This document shows, piece by piece, positions 20,029 to 28,912 of a stretch of 64,000 bases of DNA. A model generated the notes under the pieces. It was given only the letters and a program-made list of their open reading frames with translations, was not told the origin of the DNA and did not search any database. This stretch comes from Streptomyces silvae (GTDB lineage: Bacteria; Actinomycetota; Actinomycetes; Streptomycetales; Streptomycetaceae), in contig NZ_JAERUC010000086.1 in assembly GCF_016745505.1 (NCBI RefSeq), positions 62,001 through 126,000 of the forward strand. Direction: 5' to 3'. The translations under genes were made by a program, and so were the position numbers. How positions within the stretch are numbered: position 1 is the first letter of the stretch; the number at the start of each line of letters is the position of its first letter.

Positions 20029-22220
20029 GTCCTGCTGCCCCCGTCGTCCTCTTCAATGATCTCTCCAGTGGCGGTGTTCACGGCGGGTGCGGCCGGGGCG
20101 GCCGTGGCGAAGGCGGCGGCCACCGATTCCGCGGTCCTGCGCCCTATCCCCGGCACCTCGCAGATCTCGTCGATTGTCGCCTGCCTCAGCTTCTTGACGG
20201 AGCCGAAGTGCTTGATCAGCGCCTGCTTGCGGGTCTCGCCGAGGCCCGGGACGTCGTCGAGGGGACTGCTGCGGATGCGCTTGGCCCGCTTGGCCCGCTG
20301 GTAGGTGATGGCGAAGCGGTGGGCCTCGTCCCGGATGCGCTGGAGCAGATAGAGGCCCTCGCTGGAGCGGGGCAGGACCACCGGATCGTCGTCGTCGGGG
20401 ACCCAGACCTCTTCGAGGCGCTTGGCGAGACCGCAGACGGCGATGTCGTCGATGCCCAGCTCGTCCAGGGCGCGCTTGGCGGCGGCGACCTGGGGCTGCC
20501 CTCCGTCGACCACGACGAGCTGGGGCGGGTAGGCGAAGCGCTTGGGGCGTCCGTCGTCCTCGCGGGGCTCCTCCCGGACGGTGACGGGGTCCTGCGCGGG
20601 GGGCGCCACCGTCCCGGGGCCGGGCTCACCGGTCCTGGGCGTCTCAGCGTTCCTGGACGTCTCAGCGGACCCAGGCGTCTCACCTGTCCCGCCTGCCTCA
20701 ACGGTCCCAGGCGCCTCAGCGGTCCCGCCTGCCTCATCGGCCCCATCTGTTTCACCGGTACCACCGGGAGCCGGGACGGCCCCGGTGGGCGCCGGGGTGT
20801 CCTCCCACTCCCCCGTCCGCTCCTTCTCCTGGAGGTAGCGCTTGAAGCGGCGCCCGATGACCTCGTGCATCGACCGGACGTCGTCCTGGCCCTCGAAGCC
20901 CTTGATCTGGAAGCGGCGGTACTCACTCTTGCGTGCGAGGCCGTCCTCGAAGACCACCATGGACGCGACCACGTCGTCACCCTGGAGGTGCGAGATGTCG
21001 AAGCACTCGACGCGCAGCGGCGCGGTGTCGAGGCCGAGCGCCTCCGCGATCTCCTCCAGGGCGCGGGAGCGCGTCGTGAGGTCGGACGCGCGCTTGGTCT
21101 TGTGCAGCCCGAGCGCCTGCTGGGCATTGCGCTGGACCGTGCCCATGAGGTCCTTCTTGTCGCCCCGCTGCGGGATGCGCAGGCTGACCTGGGAGCCCCT
21201 GCGGTCCGCGAGCCACTGGGACACGGCGTCGGGGTCCTCGGGGAGCGCCGGGACCAGCACCTCCTTGGGGACGGAGTCGCCCGTCTCCTCGCCGTAGAGC
21301 TGCTGGAGCGCGTGTTCCACCAGGCCCGCGGTGTCGACGGCCTCGACCTTGTCGGTGACCCAGCCGCGCTGGCCGCGCACACGCCCGCCGCGGACGTGGA
21401 AGATCTGGACCGCCGCTTCGAGCTCGTCCTCGGCGACGGCGATCAGGTCGGCGTCGGTGGCGTCGGCGAGCACGACGGCGCTCTTCTCCATGGCCCGCTT
21501 CAGCGCCTCCGCGTCGTCGCGCAGCCGGGCCGCCCGCTCGTACTCCATCTCCTCCGCCGCCTGCATCATGTCCTTCTCCAGGCGGCGGATGTACGTGCCC
21601 GTACGGCCTGCCATGAAGTCGCAGAAGTCCTCGGCCAGATCCCGGTGTTCCTCGGGGGTGACCCGTCCGACGCAGGGGGCGGAGCACTTGCCGATGTAGC
21701 CGAGGAGGCAGGGGCGGCCGGTGCGCTCGGCGTTCTTGAAGACGCCGGCGGAGCAGGTGCGCACGGGGAAGACCCGGAGCATCAGGTCGACGGTCTCGCG
21801 GATCGCCCAGGCGTGCCCGTACGGACCGAAGTAGCGCACGCCCTTCTTCTTCGCACCGCGCATGACCTGGACGCGGGGGAATTCCTCGTTGAGCGTGACC
21901 GCGAGGTAGGGATAGCTCTTGTCGTCGCGGTACTTGACGTTGAACCGGGGGTCGAACTCCTTGATCCAGGAGTACTCCAGCTGGAGCGCCTCGACCTCGG
22001 TGGACACCACGGTCCACTCCACGGAGGCGGCCGTGGTCACCATCGTGCGCGTACGCGGGTGGAGACCGGCCAGGTCCTGGAAGTAGTTGGCCAGGCGCTG
22101 ACGCAGGTTCTTCGCCTTGCCGACGTAGATCACCCGGCGGTGCTCGTCACGGAACTTGTAGACCCCCGGGGAGTCGGGGATCTGTCCCGGCTTGGGGCGG
22201 TAGCTGGAGGGGTCTGCCAT
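20025..22220 (-). CDS. uvrC: Excinuclease ABC subunit C
   Basis: Makes both incisions in nucleotide excision repair. 731 residues from ATG at 22220 ([12 protein letters not shown]). Order: GIY-YIG nuclease (about 15-95, SPGVYKFRD ... [11 protein letters not shown]), a Cys-rich patch (CSAPCVGRV), UVR motif (about 210-245), RNase H-like nuclease ([10 protein letters not shown] ... [10 protein letters not shown]), tandem helix-hairpin-helix (about 660-710). The nuclease domain is split by a roughly 80-residue low-complexity insert between KERTGEWED and [12 protein letters not shown], built from hexapeptide repeats. It heads the operon that continues into rapZ. Confidence 0.96.
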   Translation of the reverse strand: MADPSSYRPKPGQIPDSPGVYKFRDEHRRVIYVGKAKNLRQRLANYFQDLAGLHPRTRTMVTTAASVEWTVVSTEVEALQLEYSWIKEFDPRFNVKYRDDKSYPYLAVTLNEEFPRVQVMRGAKKKGVRYFGPYGHAWAIRETVDLMLRVFPVRTCSAGVFKNAERTGRPCLLGYIGKCSAPCVGRVTPEEHRDLAEDFCDFMAGRTGTYIRRLEKDMMQAAEEMEYERAARLRDDAEALKRAMEKSAVVLADATDADLIAVAEDELEAAVQIFHVRGGRVRGQRGWVTDKVEAVDTAGLVEHALQQLYGEETGDSVPKEVLVPALPEDPDAVSQWLADRRGSQVSLRIPQRGDKKDLMGTVQRNAQQALGLHKTKRASDLTTRSRALEEIAEALGLDTAPLRVECFDISHLQGDDVVASMVVFEDGLARKSEYRRFQIKGFEGQDDVRSMHEVIGRRFKRYLQEKERTGEWEDTPAPTGAVPAPGGTGETDGADEAGGTAEAPGTVEAGGTGETPGSAETSRNAETPRTGEPGPGTVAPPAQDPVTVREEPREDDGRPKRFAYPPQLVVVDGGQPQVAAAKRALDELGIDDIAVCGLAKRLEEVWVPDDDDPVVLPRSSEGLYLLQRIRDEAHRFAITYQRAKRAKRIRSSPLDDVPGLGETRKQALIKHFGSVKKLRQATIDEICEVPGIGRRTAESVAAAFATAAPAAPAVNTATGEIIEEDDGGSRT
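20631..20756. repeat. 18-bp minisatellite inside uvrC, seven units
   Basis: Seven consecutive degenerate 18-bp units (starts 20631, 20649, 20667, 20685, 20703, 20721, 20739) of the type GGTCCCAGGCGCCTCAGC. On the coding strand each gives six residues, consensus E-T/A-x-G-T-x ([30 protein letters not shown]), at about residues 489-530 of UvrC. Confidence 0.85.
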
Positions 22221-22260
22221 GTCTGACACCCTACTTGCGGGCGGTGACAGAGCGGCATTT

Positions 22261-22309
22261 CCGGGCCCCCGGGAACCCGGGGCAGGCCCCGCCGGGCGCC
22301 GGGGGCCGG
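22261..22309 (-). terminator. Probable terminator of the Rieske gene
   Basis: CCGGGCCCCCGG (22261-22272) pairs with CCGGGGGCCGG (22299-22309) with one bulged base; a further GC hairpin can form within. It lies 16 bp past the Rieske stop and ahead of uvrC. Confidence 0.65.
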
Positions 22310-22324
22310 GAACCGGCTGTCCGG

Positions 22325-22753
22325 TCAGGCCTCGGGGCCCGCGACAAGCCTTCCGCCTTCGACCTTCACGGGGACGGAGGGCAGCGGCACGGTGGCCGGG
22401 CCCTGGACCGCCTTGCCCGTGGTCACGTCGAAGCGGCTGCCGTGGCAGGGGCAGTTGCCCTCGTTGTCCTCGATCTTGTCCAGGAGGCAGCCGGCGTGGG
22501 TGCACTGTGCGCTGAAGGCCTTGTACTGCCCGGCGGCCTGGCAGCTCACGACGACCCGCTGCTCCCGGTAGAGCTTCGCCCCGCCGACCGGGACCTCCTC
22601 GGCGGCGCCGAGCTCCACGGGTGCGGTGGGCGTGGGCGTCTGTGCGTGGCCGAGCTTCGAATCGGTCGAACAGGCTGCCGCTCCCAGCCCGGCGGCACCG
22701 GCGAGAGCGGCGCCCTTCAGTACGGTGCGGCGGGCGGCGGGCAGGCCGGGCAT
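22325..22753 (-). CDS. Rieske [2Fe-2S] protein, Tat-exported, probable lipoprotein
   Basis: 142 residues. The N-terminus has a twin-Arg motif RRTVLK, a hydrophobic stretch [15 protein letters not shown] and a possible lipobox Cys at about residue 28, so it is likely folded before export and anchored outside the membrane. The cluster ligands are CTHAGC (about 83-88) and CPCHGSRFD (about 100-108), giving the two Cys/two His of a Rieske centre. No other electron-transfer gene is adjacent, so its partner is unknown; it is the small stand-alone type, not the bc1 subunit. Confidence 0.92.
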   Translation of the reverse strand: MPGLPAARRTVLKGAALAGAAGLGAAACSTDSKLGHAQTPTPTAPVELGAAEEVPVGGAKLYREQRVVVSCQAAGQYKAFSAQCTHAGCLLDKIEDNEGNCPCHGSRFDVTTGKAVQGPATVPLPSVPVKVEGGRLVAGPEA

Positions 22754-22900
22754 GCGGTCTCCACTGGTCGGGGGGACAGAGAGCCGCCGTCACCGTCCGG
22801 GGCACCGGGTGTCCGGTACGCCGGGCACGGGCCGCACCTGAAGGCATGGGCGACAGACCCGACGATACCGGCGGAGAACGCCGGCCCTTCGACCGGCCCC

Positions 22901-22990
22901 GGGGACGGGGTGCGACACACGCGCCGGCCCGGGGACGGGGAACGACGGACGCGCCGGCCCCTGGGACGTGGAGCGACGGACGGGCCGGTC
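22901..22990. repeat. 30-bp tandem repeat, three units, non-coding
   Basis: Units at 22901, 22931 and 22961, each exactly 30 bp. The first two share GGGGACGGGG..CGAC...CGCGCCGGCCC with five mismatches; the third is more diverged. The block sits between the Rieske start and the uvrA stop, and its last unit forms the left arm of the uvrA terminator. Confidence 0.8.
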
Positions 22991-23013
22991 CCTGTGCGGG
23001 GCCGGCCCGTCCG
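22977..23013 (-). terminator. Terminator of uvrA
   Basis: CGGACGGGCCGG (22977-22988) is perfectly complementary to CCGGCCCGTCCG (23002-23013), loop of 13. It ends eight bases before the uvrA stop codon position, on the downstream side. Confidence 0.9.
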
Positions 23014-23020
23014 TGCGGTG

Positions 23021-26000
23021 TCAGGCCTTCCGTGCGCGGGTGGCCTTCTTCGCCGCGGGACGCTCGGCCGCCGCCTTCCCTGCGGTCCTGGCCGTGGCCG
23101 TCTTACGGCCCGTGGCCGCCTTCGCCGCGACGGCCTTCTTCGCGGGCGCCTTACGGGCCTTGCGGGCCGCCGGGACCACGGCCTCGCCGATCCGGTCCGC
23201 GCCCAGGATCTCCTGGAGGAACTTCCCGGTGTGGCTGGCGGGCACCGAGGCGATCTCCTCCGGGGTGCCCTCGGCGACGACCAGACCGCCGCCGTTGCCG
23301 CCCTCGGGGCCCATGTCGACGACCCAGTCGGCGGTCTTGATGACATCGAGGTTGTGCTCGATGACGATCACCGTGTTGCCCTTGTCGACCAGGCCAGAGA
23401 GGACCGAGATGAGCTTGCTGATGTCCTCGAAGTGCAGACCGGTCGTCGGCTCGTCCAGGACGTAGACCGTGCGGCCGGTGGAGCGCTTCTGCAGCTCGCT
23501 CGCCAGCTTCACGCGCTGCGCCTCACCGCCGGAGAGCGTCGGCGCGGACTGGCCGAGCCTGACGTATCCGAGACCCACCTCGTTGAGCGTGCGGAGGTGG
23601 CGGGCGATCGTCGGGACGGCCTCGAAGAACTCCAGGCCCTCCTCGATCGGCATGTCCAGCACCTCGGCGATGGACTTGCCCTTGTAGTGGACCTCCAGGG
23701 TCTCCCGGTTGTATCGCGCACCGTGGCAGACCTCGCACGGGACGTACACATCGGGCAGGAAGTTCATCTCGATCTTGATCGTGCCGTCGCCGGAGCAGTT
23801 CTCGCAGCGGCCGCCCTTGACGTTGAAGGAGAAGCGGCCCGGCAGATAGCCGCGCACCTTCGCCTCCATCGTCTCGGCGAACAGCCTGCGGACGTGGTCG
23901 AAGACTCCGGTGTACGTCGCCGGGTTGGACCGCGGGGTGCGGCCGATCGGCGACTGGTCGACGTGCACGACCTTGTCGACGAGGTCGTCGCCGTCGACCC
24001 GGGTGTGCCGCCCGGGGACCGACTTGGCGCCGTTGAGCTCACGCGCCAGGTGGGTGTAGAGGATGTCGTTGACCAGGGTCGACTTCCCCGAACCCGAGAC
24101 ACCGGTGACCGCCGTGAGCACACCGAGCGGGAAGGAGACGTCGATGTCCTGGAGGTTGTTCTCCCGGGCGCCGTGCACCGTGAGCCGGCGCTTCGGGTCG
24201 ACGGGACGCCGGACGTCCGGCATCTCGATGGCCCTCTTGCCCGAGAGGTACTGGCCGGTGATCGACTCCTTGTTGGCCAGCAGCTCCTTGAGCGAGCCGG
24301 AGTGGACGACCTTGCCGCCGTGCTCGCCCGCGCCGGGGCCGATGTCGACGACCCAGTCGGCGACCTTGATGGTGTCCTCGTCGTGCTCGACGACGATGAG
24401 CGTGTTGCCCATGTCCCTGAGCCGGACCAGGGTCTCGATCAGCCGGTGGTTGTCGCGCTGGTGCAGGCCGATGGACGGCTCGTCCAGCACGTACAGCACG
24501 CCGACGAGTCCGGAGCCGATCTGGGTGGCGAGCCGGATGCGCTGGGCCTCACCGCCGGACAGGGTGCCCGCGGCGCGGTTCAGCGAGAGGTAGTCGAGGC
24601 CGACGTCGACGAGGAACTTCAGCCGCTCGTTGACCTCCTTGAGGACCCGCTCGGCGATCTTCTTGTCCCGGGCGTTCAGCTTGAGGCGGCCGAGGAACTC
24701 GGCGCACTCGCTGATCGACATCGCGGCGACCTCGGCGATCGACTTCTCCATCACCGTCACCGCGAGGACCAGCGGCTTGAGCCGGGTGCCCTCACAGGTC
24801 GGGCAGGCCACCTCGCGCATGTAGCCCTCGAAACGCTCCCGGCTGGAGTCGCTCTCGGCCTCGGAGTGGCGCCGCTTGACGTACTGGACGGCACCCTCGA
24901 AGCGGGGCGTGGTGTAGGCGCGCTCGCGCCCGTACCTGTTGCGGTAGCGGACCTCGGTCTGGATCTTGTGACCGTGCAGCAGAGCCTTCTTGGCGCGCTG
25001 CGGCAGTCCGGCCCAGGGGATGTCCGTACGGAATCCGAGGGCGTCGGCCAGCGCGGTGATCTGCCGCCCGAAGTACTCCTTGGTGTGGCCGTGCGACCAG
25101 GGGTGGATCGCACCCTCGTCCAGGGACTTGTCCTCGTCCGGGACGATCAGCTCGGGGTCGACCTCCATCCGCGTACCGATGCCCGTGCAGTCGGGGCAGG
25201 CGCCGAAGGGGGAGTTGAAGGAGAAGGAGCGGGGCTCCAGCTCCTCGAAGGAGAGGTCGTCGTACGGGCAGTAGAGGTGCTCGGAGTACATCCGCTCACG
25301 CTCGGGGTCGTCCGCCTCCAGGTCGACGAAGTCGAGCACGACCATGCCGCCGGAGAGGCCGAGCGCGGTCTCGACGGAGTCCGTCAGCCGGCGCTTGGCG
25401 CTGTCCTTCACCGTGAGGCGGTCGATGACCACCTCGATGGTGTGCTTCTCCTGCTTCTTCAGCGTGGGCGGCTCGGACAGCTGGATCGTCTCGCCGTCGA
25501 CGCGGGCCCTGCTGTAGCCCTTGGTCTGGAGGTCGGCGAAGAGGTCGACGAACTCGCCCTTGCGCTCCCGCACCAGCGGCGAGAGCACCTGGAAGCGGCT
25601 GCCCTCGGGCAGGCCGAGCACCTTGTCGACGATGGCCTGCGGCGACTGGCGCGCGATGGGCCTTCCGCACTCGGGGCAGTGCGGCTTGCCGATCCTGGCG
25701 AAGAGCAGCCGGAGGTAGTCGTAGACCTCGGTGATGGTGCCGACCGTCGAGCGCGGGTTGCGCGAGGTCGACTTCTGGTCGATGGAGACGGCGGGCGAGA
25801 GGCCTTCGATGAAGTCCACGTCCGGCTTGTCCATCTGGCCGAGGAACTGACGGGCGTACGAGGAGAGGGACTCCACGTAGCGCCGCTGGCCCTCGGCGAA
25901 GATCGTGTCGAACGCGAGCGACGACTTGCCCGATCCGGAGAGCCCGGTGAAGACGATGAGGGAGTCACGGGGGAGATCGAGCGAGACGTTCTTCAGGTTG

Positions 26001-26038
26001 TGCTCGCGCGCGCCACGGACGATGAGACGGTCGGCCAC
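23021..26038 (-). CDS. uvrA: Excinuclease ABC subunit A
   Basis: DNA-damage sensor of nucleotide excision repair; it loads UvrB. 1005 residues from GTG at 26038 ([10 protein letters not shown]), with AGAAAGG ten bases upstream; the extra 48 codons in frame upstream look non-coding. Two ABC ATPase modules: Walker [11 protein letters not shown] (about 32) and [10 protein letters not shown] (about 650), signatures [10 protein letters not shown] and [10 protein letters not shown]. Zinc sites are CPECGRP (about 120) and [15 protein letters not shown] (about 745). The last 50 residues are an Ala/Lys/Arg tail ([15 protein letters not shown]) resembling histone H1-like tails, common in streptomycete UvrA. 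Confidence 0.97.
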   Translation of the reverse strand: MADRLIVRGAREHNLKNVSLDLPRDSLIVFTGLSGSGKSSLAFDTIFAEGQRRYVESLSSYARQFLGQMDKPDVDFIEGLSPAVSIDQKSTSRNPRSTVGTITEVYDYLRLLFARIGKPHCPECGRPIARQSPQAIVDKVLGLPEGSRFQVLSPLVRERKGEFVDLFADLQTKGYSRARVDGETIQLSEPPTLKKQEKHTIEVVIDRLTVKDSAKRRLTDSVETALGLSGGMVVLDFVDLEADDPERERMYSEHLYCPYDDLSFEELEPRSFSFNSPFGACPDCTGIGTRMEVDPELIVPDEDKSLDEGAIHPWSHGHTKEYFGRQITALADALGFRTDIPWAGLPQRAKKALLHGHKIQTEVRYRNRYGRERAYTTPRFEGAVQYVKRRHSEAESDSSRERFEGYMREVACPTCEGTRLKPLVLAVTVMEKSIAEVAAMSISECAEFLGRLKLNARDKKIAERVLKEVNERLKFLVDVGLDYLSLNRAAGTLSGGEAQRIRLATQIGSGLVGVLYVLDEPSIGLHQRDNHRLIETLVRLRDMGNTLIVVEHDEDTIKVADWVVDIGPGAGEHGGKVVHSGSLKELLANKESITGQYLSGKRAIEMPDVRRPVDPKRRLTVHGARENNLQDIDVSFPLGVLTAVTGVSGSGKSTLVNDILYTHLARELNGAKSVPGRHTRVDGDDLVDKVVHVDQSPIGRTPRSNPATYTGVFDHVRRLFAETMEAKVRGYLPGRFSFNVKGGRCENCSGDGTIKIEMNFLPDVYVPCEVCHGARYNRETLEVHYKGKSIAEVLDMPIEEGLEFFEAVPTIARHLRTLNEVGLGYVRLGQSAPTLSGGEAQRVKLASELQKRSTGRTVYVLDEPTTGLHFEDISKLISVLSGLVDKGNTVIVIEHNLDVIKTADWVVDMGPEGGNGGGLVVAEGTPEEIASVPASHTGKFLQEILGADRIGEAVVPAARKARKAPAKKAVAAKAATGRKTATARTAGKAAAERPAAKKATRARKA

Positions 26039-26213
26039 GCCGGTCCGCACCTTTCTGGAGAGAAATGGGGGAACTGAGCCCCTGTCCCAGGGTATGGGGG
26101 GCGCCACAGCGATGTATGAAGCTTTCGACTCCGAGCGTATAGCACGCGCATTCGATTTACGGTCGACCGAAGACTCCATCACCCGAATGAGTGGTGAGGT
26201 CTACGCTCGGCTC

Positions 26214-26903
26214 ATGACTGATCATGCGCGCGACCTGGAAGCTGTACGTGAAGCGACCGATCGGCTGCTCAGTGCCACGGGCACGATGGACGACGGCGCC
26301 GTTGCCGAGCCGTCGCGGCTGCCGGGCTGGACCCGGGGCCATGTTCTTGCCCACCTGTCACGTAACGCCGACGCGCTCGTAAATGTTCTCCGAGGGCGCC
26401 CGATGTACGCGAACAGCGAAACCCGGGACGCCGACATCGAACGCGGTGCGCCCCGCCCCCTGGCCGAGCAGGTCGCCGACCTGCGCACGAGCGGGGCGGC
26501 CTTCCTCACCACGGCCGAGGCGCCGGCCGACTGGTCGCGCACGGTCACGATGCGCAACGGTGTGACGGACTCGGCCTCCCGGATCCCCTTCCGCCGCTGG
26601 GTCGAGGTCGAGCTGCACCACGTCGACCTGGGCGTGGGGTACGAGCTGGAGGACCTGCCGGAGGAGTTCGTGAACCGGGAGAACGACTTCCTGGCAGAAC
26701 GGTTCGCCGGGCATCCCGACGTCGTCCCCACGACGGCGGTCGCCCCGGACGGCAGGCTGTGGACCACGGGAGGCGGCGCGGACGGCCCCCCGGTGACCGT
26801 CCGGGGTGAGGCCGCCGACCTCCTCGGCTGGCTCTGCGGGCGCCGGGACGGCTCCGGGCTCACCGTGGAAGGCGGCAGCCTCCCCGCACTGCCTCCGCTA
26901 TAG
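26214..26903 (+). CDS. Mycothiol-dependent maleylpyruvate isomerase-family (DinB-like) protein
   Basis: 229 residues from ATG at 26214 ([11 protein letters not shown]); ATG at 26187 is an alternative. The N-terminal DinB-like four-helix bundle carries the metal ligands His in [13 protein letters not shown] (about 45-52) and the E...H..D set in [14 protein letters not shown] (about 136-150). A C-terminal domain (LTVEGGSLP at the end) is of the MDMPI type. Such proteins use mycothiol for isomerisation or thiol transfer; the substrate here is unknown. The next gene starts ten bases later, so they form a pair. Confidence 0.88.
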   Translation: MTDHARDLEAVREATDRLLSATGTMDDGAVAEPSRLPGWTRGHVLAHLSRNADALVNVLRGRPMYANSETRDADIERGAPRPLAEQVADLRTSGAAFLTTAEAPADWSRTVTMRNGVTDSASRIPFRRWVEVELHHVDLGVGYELEDLPEEFVNRENDFLAERFAGHPDVVPTTAVAPDGRLWTTGGGADGPPVTVRGEAADLLGWLCGRRDGSGLTVEGGSLPALPPL

Positions 26904-26913
26904 GCTTCGTCAC

Positions 26914-27570
26914 ATGACGTACAGCGGAGCGGTCAAGGTCGGCGGGCGTGCGGACGTACACGAGCTGACGGATCTGATGATCTCCAAGGTCGCCGTCGGC
27001 CCGATGAACAACAACGCCTATCTGCTGCGCTGCCGGGCCACCGGCGAGCAGCTCCTGATCGACGCGGCCAACGAGGCCGGAACCCTGCTGCGGCTGATCG
27101 GTGACGACTCCATCGCCTCCGTCGTCACCACACATCAGCACGGCGACCACTGGCAGGCACTGGCCGAGGTGGTGGCGGCCACCGGCGCGCGCACCTACGC
27201 CGGGCGGTACGACGCCGAGGGCATCCCGGTCCCGACCGACGTCCTGGTCGACGACGAGGACACGGTCCGGGTCGGGCAGGTCACACTGACCGCCCGCCAC
27301 CTGACCGGCCACACCCCGGGCTCCATCGCGCTCGTCTACGACGACCCGCACGGAGCTCCGCACCTGTTCACCGGGGACTGCCTCTTCCCGGGCGGGGTCG
27401 GCAACACGCACAAGGACCCCGAGGCGTTCGCGAGCCTGCTCCACGACGTGGAGACCAAGCTCTTCGACCAGCTGCCCGACGAGACCTGGGTCTACCCGGG
27501 CCACGGTCACGACACCACGCTCGGTGCCGAGCGCCCGCACCTGCCGGAGTGGCGCGAGCGCGGCTGGTGA
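26914..27570 (+). CDS. Metallo-beta-lactamase-fold hydrolase, glyoxalase II-like
   Basis: 218 residues from ATG at 26914. Metal motifs: THQHGDHWQAL (about 71-81, H-x-H-x-D-H), LTGHTPGS (about 130), FTGDCLFPGG (about 153) and YPGHGHDTT (about 197-205). This set is typical of hydroxyacylglutathione hydrolase-like enzymes. Pairing with a DinB-like mycothiol protein suggests a mycothiol-conjugate hydrolase, but that is inference. A strong hairpin follows. Confidence 0.9.
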   Translation: MTYSGAVKVGGRADVHELTDLMISKVAVGPMNNNAYLLRCRATGEQLLIDAANEAGTLLRLIGDDSIASVVTTHQHGDHWQALAEVVAATGARTYAGRYDAEGIPVPTDVLVDDEDTVRVGQVTLTARHLTGHTPGSIALVYDDPHGAPHLFTGDCLFPGGVGNTHKDPEAFASLLHDVETKLFDQLPDETWVYPGHGHDTTLGAERPHLPEWRERGW

Positions 27571-27584
27571 ACCGCTGAACGCCG

Positions 27585-27618
27585 GACGGCCGGGTGCCCC
27601 CATGGGGCCCCGGCCGTC
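27585..27618. terminator. Bidirectional terminator
   Basis: GACGGCCGGG (27585-27594) pairs with CCCGGCCGTC (27609-27618); inside, GCCCC pairs with GGGGC. The stem is almost continuous and lies between the convergent MBL and terC genes. Confidence 0.9.
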
Positions 27619-27635
27619 GGTGTGTCGGTCAGGCG

Positions 27636-28646
27636 CTACTTCTCCGCGCCGACGTTCGCGCTGTCGTCCTTCTCCTCGTCCTTCTCCGCACCCTTCGCCG
27701 CCGCGTCCTGCTTCCTGGTGGCCATGAGGCTGGTGATCGTGGTGATCACCAGGACTCCGCAGATGACGGAGAGGGAGAACGGGATGGAGATCTCCGGGAC
27801 GTGCACCCCGGACTCGTGCAGGGCGTGCAGCACCAGCTTGACGCCGATGAACCCCAGGATCACCGAGAGCCCGTAGCTGAGGTGGACCAGCTTCTTCAGC
27901 AGTCCGCCGATCAGGAAGTACAGCTGGCGGAGGCCCATCAGGGCGAACGCGTTGGCGGTGAAGACGATGTACGGGTCCTGGGTCAGGCCGAAGATCGCCG
28001 GGATGGAGTCCAGCGCGAACAGCACGTCCGTGGTGCCGATGGCGAGCATGACCACCATCAGGGGGGTCAGGACGCGCTTGCCGTTGTTCCGGATGAAGAG
28101 CTTCGTCCCGTGGTACCTGTCCGCGACACCGAAGCGGTGCTCGATGGACTTCAGGAGACGGTTCTCCTCGAACTCGTCCTCCTCCTCGTCGGCCCGCGCC
28201 TCCTGGATCAGCTTCCATGCGGTGTAGATCAGGAACGCGCCGAAGATGTAGAAGACCCACGAGAAGTTGGCGATGACGGCGGCACCGGCGGCGATGAAGA
28301 TCGCACGCAGCACCAGGGCGATGAGCACACCGATGAGCAGCACCCGCTGCTGGAGCTGCGAGGGCACCGAGAACTTCGCCATGATCAGGACGAAGACGAA
28401 GAGATTGTCGACACTGAGCGACTTCTCGGTGATGAAGCCGGCGAAGAACTCGCCCGAGGCCTGGCTCTCGCCGAAGACCAGCAGTCCGAGGCCGAAGAGC
28501 ACGGCCAGGGCGATCCAGACGATCGTCCAGATTCCGGCTTCCTTGGTCGACACGTCATGGGGCTTGCGCCCGATGAAGAAGTCGACGGAGATGAGGGCGA
28601 CGAGACCGAGAATGGTCAGCGCCCAGAGGGTCCATGAAACGTCCAC
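27636..28646 (-). CDS. terC: TerC-family integral membrane protein (Alx-like)
   Basis: 336 residues, about eight to nine membrane helices and a charged C-terminal tail rich in Lys, Asp and Glu. Conserved acidic membrane motifs: EKSLSVDNLFVF (about 75) and GTTDVLFALDSIPAI (about 200). Members such as E. coli Alx are linked to manganese export or homeostasis, and TerC to tellurite resistance. The start is GTG at 28646, four bases after GGAGG. That ribosome site lies in a stem that can be masked (see the leader features), so translation is probably riboswitch-controlled. Confidence 0.93.
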   Translation of the reverse strand: MDVSWTLWALTILGLVALISVDFFIGRKPHDVSTKEAGIWTIVWIALAVLFGLGLLVFGESQASGEFFAGFITEKSLSVDNLFVFVLIMAKFSVPSQLQQRVLLIGVLIALVLRAIFIAAGAAVIANFSWVFYIFGAFLIYTAWKLIQEARADEEEDEFEENRLLKSIEHRFGVADRYHGTKLFIRNNGKRVLTPLMVVMLAIGTTDVLFALDSIPAIFGLTQDPYIVFTANAFALMGLRQLYFLIGGLLKKLVHLSYGLSVILGFIGVKLVLHALHESGVHVPEISIPFSLSVICGVLVITTITSLMATRKQDAAAKGAEKDEEKDDSANVGAEK

Positions 28647-28650
28647 TGCG

Positions 28651-28699
28651 CCTCCGGCAGTTCGCTACGGCTATAGATCAGCGTCGTCGCTGCCGGAGG
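28651..28699 (-). promoter_or_regulatory. Shine-Dalgarno-sequestering hairpin of terC
   Basis: In the transcript CCUCCGGCAG (28699 to 28690) is perfectly complementary to CUGCCGGAGG (28660 to 28651). The second arm ends in the GGAGG ribosome site used by terC. The first five bases of the first arm are also the 3' strand of the aptamer P1 stem, so the two structures exclude each other. Confidence 0.8.
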
Positions 28700-28800
28700 T
28701 CTCTTCCACCCGGGAGCGCGGGATGCGCGCCGGGCCGACGCCCCGGGACCGGTCACAGTCCGTACTGACGGGAACGCCGCGATCGGGAGTACTCCCCTCC
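28695..28800 (-). ncRNA. yybP-ykoY (manganese) riboswitch-like aptamer
   Basis: About 106 nt of leader RNA ahead of terC. It begins GGAGGGGAGUACUCCC and ends GGAAGAGACCUCC, with GUCAGUACGGACUGUGACC-type inner stems. GGAGG (28800-28796) pairs with CCUCC (28699-28695) as P1. The GGGGAGUA start, AGACCU end, length and a TerC-family gene downstream fit what I remember of the yybP-ykoY Mn2+ riboswitch. Ligand binding would keep CCUCC in P1 and free the terC ribosome site, giving ON control. The match is from memory, not from a covariance model. Confidence 0.75.
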
Positions 28801-28912
28801 GCACCAAGAACAGTACCTGAATCACCAAGAAACAGTAAAGTCTCTGCCAAGGTGGAGCCAAAATGCCTGGTCAGGGGCTAGGTGGAAGGTATCTGACCCG
28901 CTGTCACCCCGC
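28801..28912 (-). promoter_or_regulatory. Likely promoter region of the terC leader
   Basis: On the minus strand TTTACT, an 18-base spacer and TACTGT end about ten bases before the aptamer, a weak sigma-70-type candidate. The region is less GC-rich than its surroundings. Nothing else is recognisable up to the stop of the next gene. Confidence 0.3.

Noticed and set aside
20631..20756. CRISPR-like array
   Set aside because: The 18-bp units are contiguous without unique spacers and lie in frame inside uvrC. The 30-bp units at 22901 likewise have no spacers. No cas genes are present.
22235..26077. A 1280-codon open frame on the plus strand across uvrA
   Set aside because: It is the antisense shadow of uvrA, which has all family motifs. 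Long antisense frames are normal at this GC content. Similar shadows over tkt (1924-4218 minus), pgi (10186-12339 plus), uvrB (30818-35206 plus) and the SNF2 gene (52097-54895 plus) were rejected for the same reason.
26039..26213. LexA/SOS box between uvrA and the DinB-like gene
   Set aside because: I looked for a GAACN4GTTC or TCGAACN4GTTCGA dyad in this divergent region and did not find one, so no SOS control is claimed from sequence.
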